A stretch of 5,138 nucleotides of DNA. Source: Planctomycetaceae bacterium. GTDB lineage: Bacteria > Planctomycetota > Planctomycetia > Pirellulales > Pirellulaceae. Positions 1-5,138 of the stretch are shown in pieces. How positions within the stretch are numbered: the first letter of the stretch is position 1; every line of letters begins with the position of its first letter. The stretch spans positions 1-5,138 of the forward strand of contig SKVE01000573.1 in the NCBI GenBank assembly GCA_007129635.1. Direction: 5' to 3'. A program made the position numbers and the translations under genes. The notes beneath the pieces are model-generated. The model had not been told where the DNA came from, ran no database searches, and saw only the letters and a list, made by a program, of their open reading frames with translations.

Positions 1-1770
1 CACGTCCGCGAATGTGCTCACCACCAGATCGCTTCCCGTCACGTCAAACGGGTTGCTCTGGCCGGCTGGGCCGTCGTCCAAGCTGGCGCGCAGATACATG
101 TCGTCGGCCGGCAGGTTGATCGTTACCTCCCCCGTCCAGATGCCATCGACAAAGTTGCCGATAACCGAGGGCATGATCGGTACCGAGACGGGCGTCGCGG
201 CGCCCGCCCAACCGCTCAGTTGAGCCGTGCCGGTGAAGTCGGTCACGGTCTCGCCGACGCTGTTCTGTGCTGTGATCGTGACTGAGAAGGGAACGCCGGA
301 AACCTGATTCGACACCGTTTCCCAATGAAAGTGATTCACGTCGGCCAGTTCGGACTCGACCGCCGCTAGCAGATCGATCCGTGGGGTTGTCACCTGTTCG
401 TCGCCGCTGGTGTACGTGATCGGCTTGCCAGTCTCCTGCAGCAGCGTTAGCGTTTCGGAGACCGAGAGGGCCGGATTGGCCTGGCGCAGTACCGCCCAGG
501 CCCCGGCCACGTGCGGAGCAGCCATTGAGGTTCCACCCTTATAACCGTAACCGTTGTTGGCTACAGCGGAGCGGATACTGTGCCCGGGTGCAAAGAGATC
601 GAGCAACGGGCCGCGATTACTGAAACTGGAGATGCCATCCGAGTTGTTCGTGCTGCCGACGGCGATGGCGGTCGAGATGCAGGCAGGTGTACTGATCCTG
701 GTTGCAGAACCGCTGTTCCCCGAAGCGATTACCGTGGCGATGTTCGCGGCACGCAGGTTGTCGATGGCCGTTTTTGTGGCTGATTGGCTGGTGTCGCAGT
801 AAGCACTGTAGCTGCCGCCGCCGAGACTCATGTTCGCGGTCGCTATGTCATAACTTCCGCTGAGTGCGAGCACGCGTTCCAGTCCTTTGATCTGGTCGGA
901 CACATAGCTCCGCAGGCATGGCGCGTCGCCCACGCCGCAGGTGGTCTCGGTGTTGAACCGGGTAAACACCTGGATGGCGATGATGTCGGCGCCGGGCGCC
1001 ACACCGGCGTTGGGCGCACCACTCACCCCAGTGCCGTCCCCGGCGGCGATCCCCGCCACGTGAGGTCCGTGAGTGCAGAGGTTGGTGCTGCCACTGACAC
1101 AGGCACTGGTGCTGCTGTTGGCTGCGCCAACTCCGATTTCCGAAGTGCCGCCGCTGGGACAGAGGGTTATTCCGCCACCATCCCCGGCAGCATTGGAATA
1201 ACAGGCTTCCGCGACGACCCGCCCCGCAAAGAACGGGTGATTCCGGTCGATGCCCGTGTCCAGAATCGCCACGGCGACTCCGCTGCCATTCAAGCCAAGA
1301 TCATGGACCTGGGGCGAGTTGATCACCGGCAGACTGTTGTCCAACGCCGGCGCTCGGAGCTGGTCCTCCCCCAAAGACACCACCAATGGCGATCCCAGCA
1401 GCGCGTGCAAAGCGGCTGCGTCGGCCTCCATCAGAACCAGCGGGAACCGCTCGTACTGATGCAGGATCGTCGCGCCCTGCTCGCTCATTTGCGCAGCGAC
1501 CGTCTGGAGCGCCGATTCCTGGACCTCGACGATCAATCGCAACGGCTCGCCGGCCTCCGCACGCTCGACCAGCGAGGCAACCGTTCCGGAATCATCCGCC
1601 GGGAATTCGCCCAACCCCGGCAGCGAAAATGCCAGGACCCGCCGGTCTTCCAAAGGCTCGACCAACAGCCGGCGTTGCCGACGAGGTGTGCTCTTGTTCC
1701 GAGCTTGGCGGAGTCTTTGGCCACCCCGAAAACCCTTCGACACATCCGTCGTCAGAGAATGGGCACGCAT
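1..1770 (-). CDS. Secreted subtilisin-like serine protease (peptidase family S8), 3' end outside window
   Basis: The frame is open for 590 codons from ATG at 1770 to the window edge, so the C-terminus is missing. Residues 1-47 are basic and end in RRLLVEPLEDRRVLA, a planctomycete export-type N-terminus. Residues about 73-135 resemble an I9-type inhibitory propeptide. The catalytic domain spans about 160-470: Asp171 in AILDTGID, His234 in THGPHVAGI, oxyanion Asn352 in ASGNSG and Ser415 in GGTSMAAPHVAG. His234 is followed by GPH where GTH is usual. Eight cysteines (190, 204, 224, 232, 278, 285, 325, 364), all in the catalytic domain, suggest disulfides in an extracellular enzyme. From about 475 onward the sequence looks like an Ig-like beta domain (SGVPFSVTITAQNSVGETVT). 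The start is firm: a TGA lies two codons upstream in frame and GGGAAGG precedes the ATG by 7 bases. The expected role is proteolysis outside the cytoplasm; the substrate is unknown. Confidence 0.95.
   Translation of the reverse strand, partial: MRAHSLTTDVSKGFRGGQRLRQARNKSTPRRQRRLLVEPLEDRRVLAFSLPGLGEFPADDSGTVASLVERAEAGEPLRLIVEVQESALQTVAAQMSEQGATILHQYERFPLVLMEADAAALHALLGSPLVVSLGEDQLRAPALDNSLPVINSPQVHDLGLNGSGVAVAILDTGIDRNHPFFAGRVVAEACYSNAAGDGGGITLCPSGGTSEIGVGAANSSTSACVSGSTNLCTHGPHVAGIAAGDGTGVSGAPNAGVAPGADIIAIQVFTRFNTETTCGVGDAPCLRSYVSDQIKGLERVLALSGSYDIATANMSLGGGSYSAYCDTSQSATKTAIDNLRAANIATVIASGNSGSATRISTPACISTAIAVGSTNNSDGISSFSNRGPLLDLFAPGHSIRSAVANNGYGYKGGTSMAAPHVAGAWAVLRQANPALSVSETLTLLQETGKPITYTSGDEQVTTPRIDLLAAVESELADVNHFHWETVSNQVSGVPFSVTITAQNSVGETVTDFTGTAQLSGWAGAATPVSVPIMPSVIGNFVDGIWTGEVTINLPADDMYLRASLDDGPAGQSNPFDVTGSDLVVSTFADV
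1630..1659 (-). other. Planctomycete PLEDR-type N-terminal sorting motif in the protease
   Basis: These ten codons encode EPLEDRRVLA at residues 38-47, directly after the basic run RRQRRLL. Variants of LEPLEDRRLL/VLA occur near the N-terminus of many large exported planctomycete proteins and are taken as part of an unusual secretion or sorting signal. No ordinary long hydrophobic signal-peptide core is visible in residues 1-60, which supports reading this motif as the export signal. The export role is family knowledge, not shown here. Confidence 0.75.
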
Positions 1771-1777
1771 AGATCAA

Positions 1778-1784
1778 CCTTCCC
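1778..1784 (-). promoter_or_regulatory. Shine-Dalgarno sequence of the protease gene
   Basis: GGGAAGG on the minus strand ends 7 bases before the ATG at 1770. With the in-frame TGA two codons upstream of that ATG, it fixes the protease start. Confidence 0.6.
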
Positions 1785-1888
1785 GTCAATCGATTCTGTT
1801 AAGGAAACCAAGAGGGATTGGACAAAGACGCGAAAACACTCGCCCGGTCAAGGAAGATAATTGTCGAACCGGCCACTGCAACCGTTAC

Positions 1889-1926
1889 CTTCTGAATAAT
1901 ATGATCGCTGCAATCTTTTTTTGCAA
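1889..1926 (-). promoter_or_regulatory. Possible protease promoter (weak)
   Basis: TATTAT on the minus strand (1896-1901) differs by one base from the -10 consensus. TTGCAA (1921-1926) lies 19 bases upstream, matches the -35 consensus at four of six positions, and has longer than ideal spacing. It lies in the AT-rich part of the spacer and would give a leader of about 120 bases. The -35 box overlaps the hairpin at 1906-1928. Planctomycete promoters are poorly predicted from consensus, so this is only a candidate. Confidence 0.2.
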
Positions 1927-1928
1927 CG
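1906..1928 (-). repeat. Inverted repeat with 8-bp arms in the intergenic spacer
   Basis: On the minus strand, CGTTGCAA (1928-1921) and TTGCAGCG (1913-1906) pair over 8 bp with one G-U wobble around a 7-base A-rich loop. On the plus strand the wobble becomes a C-A mismatch, so the hairpin would favour minus-strand RNA. No T tract follows it in that direction, so it is not a standard intrinsic terminator. It could be a protein-binding dyad or chance. Confidence 0.3.
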
Positions 1929-2065
1929 CAGACAAATTGTTTTTTTCAGTTCTCAAATTAGATTTCACGATGGCTCAATCGCGGAGGGATCCCGATCCGC
2001 CATGCCACGCAACTACGCTTGGTGCCCTACCGGAAGCAATGCTCGACGCGTGACAGTAAAGCCGG

Positions 2066-2104
2066 CCATCCCATCAAGTATCGATCCATGGGCTGCCAGG
2101 ATGG
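2066..2104 (-). terminator. Weak hairpin just after the ATP-grasp gene, possible terminator
   Basis: CCATCC (2104-2099) and GGATGG (2071-2066) can form a 6-bp stem starting 2 bases after the TAA at 2108-2106. An alternative 5-bp CCCAT/ATGGG stem lies inside it. The loop is long, and only a short TTT follows after CCGGC. Its position is right for the end of the transcript, but the structure is weak. Confidence 0.2.
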
Positions 2105-2105
2105 G

Positions 2106-2888
2106 TTACGTCTGGTCGGTTGTGTAGCACAGGAGATTTTGGCGGTGGGTGTCGGCATGCAGCTCCAGACGCCGTGAATCATTCTGCGACCACGGGATAT
2201 CGATCACTCGCAGGACAGACGCCCAGGGTTCAGCTTCCGGAATCAACTCGGTCAATCGATTCGGGCAGGATTCGAAGAACTCGAAATTGCAATCGTCTTG
2301 CGGGCGACTGGGAAACACCGCCACGTACAAGATATCCATCTCGACCAGATCGTTGAAGAAGTGCGTCCCCAGCGATACATCGGGCACCAGGTCTTCCCGC
2401 ATCGCCACCACCTCGCACAGCACCGACGCGCGATCGATCTCGTGAAAGCTGACGGGGATCCCCAACGACGGAGATTGCGTGCCCCAGCGGCCCGGACCGA
2501 TCAGCATGACCGTTTCCGGTGCCGGCGATTCCTTCGGATGCATGACGCGGCCGATCATTCGAGCCAGCGCGTAGCGGTCGCCCATCGGCAACTGGCCGTA
2601 CAAAGACGGCACGATGTACACGACCCGATCGATGCTCACCGACCGGCTGCGGCCGATGATGGCCGAACTGGCTTGCAGCACCCGATCCTGCTCGGGAATG
2701 TGACTGGCCATCTCCGACAGTGTAGCGTCGGCCAGGATGGGCAACGGGCGGCATTGGACCAGATTGATACGGTACCCGGCTTTGGGGAACGCGTTGGCCG
2801 TGAATTCGACATCCACCGGGCATCCATACGACGCTTGCAGGATGCTCATCATCTGCCGCATGTCTGGGGCGAACGGTGTTTCGGTCAA
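2106..2888 (-). CDS. 3' part of interrupted PEP/pyruvate-binding (ATP-grasp) protein gene
   Basis: This part is in the same frame as the upstream 589-codon part, with a single TAA between them; the frame is open from 2957. The start given here is a TTG at 2888 with no visible Shine-Dalgarno sequence, and the first ATG is at 2861, so independent translation is doubtful. In composite numbering (4727 as codon 1), residues 608-662 finish the PPDK_N ATP-grasp domain: VLTFDELL, then VDVEFTANAF with the probable metal-binding Glu641, then NLVQCRPL, the counterpart of the QxRP end motif of PEP synthases. Residues about 663-873 form an extra domain with a striking GPGRWGT at 744-750 followed by SLGIPVSF. 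I recognise this as conserved in similar large PEP/pyruvate-binding proteins but know no function for it. The stretch most likely belongs to one 873-codon gene. Confidence 0.75.
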   Translation of the reverse strand: MTETPFAPDMRQMMSILQASYGCPVDVEFTANAFPKAGYRINLVQCRPLPILADATLSEMASHIPEQDRVLQASSAIIGRSRSVSIDRVVYIVPSLYGQLPMGDRYALARMIGRVMHPKESPAPETVMLIGPGRWGTQSPSLGIPVSFHEIDRASVLCEVVAMREDLVPDVSLGTHFFNDLVEMDILYVAVFPSRPQDDCNFEFFESCPNRLTELIPEAEPWASVLRVIDIPWSQNDSRRLELHADTHRQNLLCYTTDQT

Positions 2889-2957
2889 CAGTTCATCGAA
2901 CGTCAGGACCGACGTGGCCTGTGGGGCCAGTCCCCGAGCTTCGGGGCGTCGTGCCAG

Positions 2958-2960
2958 TTA
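2958..2960 (-). other. In-frame TAA interrupting the ATP-grasp protein gene
   Basis: The minus strand reads GAC GAA TAA CTG GCA CGA. Past the TAA the same frame continues with LARRPEARGLAPQATSVLTF and then conserved domain sequence to a second TAA at 2108-2106. The distances 4727-2958 and 2957-2106 are both whole numbers of codons, so there is no frameshift. One base change would restore CAA, GAA or AAA. Explanations are a nonsense mutation, a base error, or readthrough. Confidence 0.85.
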
Positions 2961-4727
2961 TTCGTCCGGCGAGGCGAACAGATAGAGCGGCAAATCCTGA
3001 CACTGGGAAACCAGGTCGACGAACTGGCTTGCGGTCAACTGATTGGCCTCCAGGTCGATCACATCGACCTTGCGTTGCGAATGCTGCCGGACCTGTTCGA
3101 AACCCGTTTCGGGACGCCGCTCGGGCGCATTGAGCGCCACGATTCGCGTGTAGTCATCATCGGCTCGATCCACCGCGCGTGTGCCCAGCCCGAACACCAG
3201 CCGCAACATCCCGGCTTCGGGATCGATGTATTGGCTCCATACATACGGGTTGCGCGAATAGGCCACGCCGGCGACATGAGGAAAAAACGAATGGCCGTAG
3301 CGCGAACCGGAGACTCGCTGGACCAGCAGCGACATCTGTTCATCCTGCTCCAGCAAGCCGCGTTGGGCGCGGTAGCGGAGCGCTTTTTCGCTCATCGTGC
3401 TGGCGTAGATCGTTCGCACGGCGGCCAGGAAATCGGCCAATCGCTTCTGGTGCGACCCCTGATTCGCACAGAACACGCTTTCGTATTTTCCCGAGAACGC
3501 ATTCCCGTAGTTGTCCTCCAACAAGCTGCTGGAGCGGACGATGATCGGCGATTGCCCGAAGTAGGCCAGCATCTCCGCGAATTCGTCTTCGATGTATTTG
3601 GGAAACGGTCCCATGATGATCCGGCGGCGGACCTCTTGCAGCCCGTCCAGGAAGGTGGCGGCATCGCGCTGTTTCTGCCGCATCCACCAGCAGCCGTTTT
3701 CGACCAGGAACGAGTAAAACACGTCGGAACCGATATGGAACGAATCGTGGGGCTCCAGAAGGTTTGCCCAGCGATCATCGGCTTTCTTCAGCATGGCACG
3801 GGCCAGCAGCATCCCGATCGCTTTGCCGCCGATCAATCCCGTGCCCACCACCCGTTTCCCGATGCACAGCACATCCTCCAGCGTCAGGTACTTCTCCGCC
3901 AGATCCAGCATGCGCGGATCGTGCGAGACCATCATCCGCAGCACCGTCTGCAGCGCGGTGCGAGCCTCGTCGGTCGATCGTTTTCCTTGTTTGACGGCGT
4001 CCCACGTCTCGGCCGCTTGCGAAAGACTGCGGTTCCAGATCCCTTCGCGTAACCGCTCGAAATCCGAGCCGGACCAGGGCATGGACGTCAGGATCTCGGC
4101 GGTCGTGGAACTCTCCGTCACCGGCGAAAAACCGTCGGGTTCCCAAGCATGCAGCATGAACATGGTCGGCGAATAACGATGCTCGACCTTGTTCGGATAC
4201 AAGTAGATCTGATCCCGATGCCGATGCACATCCAGCACCACCTGAGCCGTGTCGGTAATCGGAGTCAGGGCATGGAACGAATGGCGGCCTCGCTGGATCG
4301 GAAAATAGGCCAGCGATTCGATATCGTAGACGTAGGGGCAGGTCAGGCGGAAGAAATTGCCCAGCATACGATCGCTGTACCAGGTCTCGGCCAACTTGGT
4401 CAGCGAATCGAAAACGAAGTAGGCAAAGCTGCCCGATTCGTGCAGCACCTGGTGCACCGCCATGATGAACTGCTCGAACCCCTGATCCGGCCGAAACTCG
4501 CAGACGCGGACCGGCAGCGACGGCGGAACCAGCGGTGCATGATCTGCGAAGCGGAAGTAGACCACGTTGCGCCCCTCGTCCAACCCCCGTTGGCAATACG
4601 GGGGAACGAAGGGCGCCAAGTCCTCGATGTTGTCGAACTGCCAGACCAGATTGTCGCCCGGAATCAAACCTCGCAGCAACCGGTCCAGATCCGGCAACCC
4701 CGTGCCGACTTGAGAATCCATGGCCAT
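2958..4727 (-). CDS. 5' part of KaiC-like/PEP-pyruvate-binding (PPDK_N, ATP-grasp) fusion protein, interrupted by stop
   Basis: It encodes 589 residues from ATG 4727, preceded by GGAG. Residues about 5-215 resemble a KaiC/RecA-like domain: VGTGLPDLDRLLRGLIPGDN matches the KaiC lead-in, and FAYFVFDSLTK (101-111) sits at the Walker B position, but the GxxxxGKT P-loop is replaced by WQFDNIEDLAPF, so ATP binding there is doubtful. Residues about 290-589 are a PEP synthase/PPDK-type nucleotide-binding domain: GLIGGKAIGM (297-306), IIVRSSSLLEDNYGNAFSGK (395-414) then YES, GVAYSRNP (487-494) and VFGLGTRAVD (511-520). No swivelling phosphohistidine domain or PEP-binding TIM barrel is present here or downstream, so it should not be called PEP synthase or PPDK. 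The stop at 2960-2958 removes the end of the ATP-grasp fold. The gene starts 17 bases after gdhA and is probably co-transcribed with it. The reaction is unknown; ATP-dependent phosphotransfer or regulation is only a guess. Confidence 0.85.
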   Translation of the reverse strand: MAMDSQVGTGLPDLDRLLRGLIPGDNLVWQFDNIEDLAPFVPPYCQRGLDEGRNVVYFRFADHAPLVPPSLPVRVCEFRPDQGFEQFIMAVHQVLHESGSFAYFVFDSLTKLAETWYSDRMLGNFFRLTCPYVYDIESLAYFPIQRGRHSFHALTPITDTAQVVLDVHRHRDQIYLYPNKVEHRYSPTMFMLHAWEPDGFSPVTESSTTAEILTSMPWSGSDFERLREGIWNRSLSQAAETWDAVKQGKRSTDEARTALQTVLRMMVSHDPRMLDLAEKYLTLEDVLCIGKRVVGTGLIGGKAIGMLLARAMLKKADDRWANLLEPHDSFHIGSDVFYSFLVENGCWWMRQKQRDAATFLDGLQEVRRRIIMGPFPKYIEDEFAEMLAYFGQSPIIVRSSSLLEDNYGNAFSGKYESVFCANQGSHQKRLADFLAAVRTIYASTMSEKALRYRAQRGLLEQDEQMSLLVQRVSGSRYGHSFFPHVAGVAYSRNPYVWSQYIDPEAGMLRLVFGLGTRAVDRADDDYTRIVALNAPERRPETGFEQVRQHSQRKVDVIDLEANQLTASQFVDLVSQCQDLPLYLFASPDE

Positions 4728-4735
4728 CGCCTACG

Positions 4736-4739
4736 CTCC
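4736..4739 (-). promoter_or_regulatory. Shine-Dalgarno sequence of the ATP-grasp gene
   Basis: GGAG lies in the 17-base gap after the gdhA stop, 8 bases before ATG 4727. A second in-frame ATG follows at 4721, but the spacing favours the first. Its position supports coupled expression with gdhA. Confidence 0.6.
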
Positions 4740-4744
4740 GTGAG

Positions 4745-5138
4745 CTAGATAATGCCTTGAGCCAGCATGGCGTCCGCCACCTTGACGAACCCAGCCATAT
4801 TGGCGCATCGCACGTAATTCACAAAGGTGCCTTGGTCGCCGTACTGGACACAGTTCGCATGGATCGCCCGCATGATCTCCTGCAGCTTTTCGTCCACCAC
4901 TTCGCGCGTCCACGAAGTCAACCCGGCATTCTGACTCATTTCCAGGCCGGATGTTGCCACGCCGCCAGCGTTGGCTGCTTTGCCCGGACCGTACAGGATC
5001 TTGGCTTCCAGGAACACGTCGACGCCTGCGGGAACCGTGGGCATGTTGGCGCCCTCGGAAACGCAGACACAGCCGTTGTTGACCAGATTCCGCGCGTCCT
5101 GCTCCTCGATCTCGTTCTGTGTCGCGCTGGGAAACGCC
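4745..5138 (-). CDS. gdhA: NADP-type glutamate dehydrogenase, C-terminal 130 residues (5' end outside window)
   Basis: The frame is open from the right edge (first full codon at 5137) to TAG at 4747-4745. It interconverts glutamate with 2-oxoglutarate plus ammonia in the cytoplasm. Recognition is direct: FPSATQNEIEEQDARNLVNNG, SEGANMP, GPGKAANAGGVATSGLEMSQNA and the ending NMAGFVKVADAMLAQGII follow the E. coli GdhA C-terminus almost word for word, including the final DAMLAQG(V/I)I. The ending is complete and undamaged. This is the hexameric short (about 450-residue) type rather than the large NAD-specific form, judging by these motifs; cofactor preference is taken from the family. An ATG at 5044 opens an internal in-frame stretch but is not the gene start. 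The next gene begins 17 bases downstream on the same strand. Confidence 0.96.
   Translation of the reverse strand, partial: AFPSATQNEIEEQDARNLVNNGCVCVSEGANMPTVPAGVDVFLEAKILYGPGKAANAGGVATSGLEMSQNAGLTSWTREVVDEKLQEIMRAIHANCVQYGDQGTFVNYVRCANMAGFVKVADAMLAQGII

Larger units (their letters stand above)
1771..2105. other. Intergenic spacer between the protease and the ATP-grasp gene
   Basis: This 335-base spacer has no gene I can support on either strand; the short open frames crossing it have no recognisable protein character. The middle (about 1890-1975) is clearly AT-richer than the flanking genes and holds two homopolymer T runs on the plus strand, at 1916-1922 and 1939-1946. The sequence TTGCA occurs three times on the minus strand in this part, twice as the arms of a hairpin. 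The spacer should hold the end of the upstream transcript and the protease promoter. Confidence 0.7.

Noticed and set aside
784..1860. Plus-strand open frame of 358 codons opposite the protease
   Set aside because: It lies opposite the catalytic core of the subtilase, whose triad is intact on the other strand; the translation has low-complexity Arg/His/Gln character.
1906..1946. Plus-strand hairpin followed by a T run, considered as an intrinsic terminator
   Set aside because: On the plus strand the stem has a C-A mismatch, the T run starts 10 bases after it, and no plus-strand gene ends here.
1981..2000. GCGGA/TCCGC inverted repeat containing GGGATCCC, considered as a terminator
   Set aside because: The stem is only 5 bp with a 10-base loop and no T tract follows on either strand, so chance is the simpler explanation.
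2889..2960. Frameshift between the two parts of the ATP-grasp gene
   Set aside because: Codon counting shows both parts are in the same frame; the only interruption is one TAA.
2298..4052. Long plus-strand open frame of 584 codons opposite the ATP-grasp gene
   Set aside because: It is antisense to a clearly recognisable conserved protein. Its translation is rich in His, Arg and Gln with no domain character, typical of the reverse of a GC-rich gene.
3775..4596. Minus-strand open frame of 273 codons in another frame within the ATP-grasp gene
   Set aside because: It overlaps the KaiC-like/ATP-grasp frame, which carries the family motifs; the alternative translation shows none.

Overview
The window looks like bacterial chromosomal DNA from a planctomycete, probably of the Pirellula/Rhodopirellula type. 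The main clue is an arginine-rich N-terminus carrying EPLEDRRVLA on the secreted protease, a motif I know from many exported planctomycete proteins. Base composition is GC-rich, and all recognisable genes lie on the minus strand. This assignment is inferred from the motif and general gene character, not from a marker gene.

Layout in the direction of transcription (right to left): (1) 5138-4745, the last 130 codons of an NADP-type glutamate dehydrogenase (gdhA). (2) After a 17-base gap, 4727-2106, a gene for a large protein with a KaiC/RecA-like N-terminal domain that has lost its P-loop, a PEP synthase/PPDK-type ATP-grasp (PEP/pyruvate-binding) domain, and a C-terminal domain of unclear function. 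An in-frame TAA at 2960-2958 cuts this gene into a 589-codon 5' part and a 283-codon open 3' part in exactly the same frame. (3) A 335-base noncoding spacer (2105-1771), AT-richer than its surroundings, with weak inverted repeats and a possible promoter. (4) 1770-1, the first 590 codons of a secreted subtilisin-family (S8) serine protease; its 3' end lies beyond the window.

The short gdhA-to-ATP-grasp gap, with a Shine-Dalgarno sequence inside it, suggests co-transcription of those two genes. That would tie the ATP-grasp protein loosely to carbon/nitrogen metabolism, but no functional link is shown. The protease is probably a separate transcription unit with its own Shine-Dalgarno sequence.

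The most notable observation is the in-frame TAA. It falls inside the ATP-grasp domain, before that domain's terminal metal/ATP-binding elements, and the sequence after it still encodes conserved protein with no frame change. It could be a recent nonsense mutation, a base error in the assembly, or, less likely, readthrough. I found no tRNA, rRNA, CRISPR array, insertion sequence or phage gene, and no convincing sign of a wholly new system.
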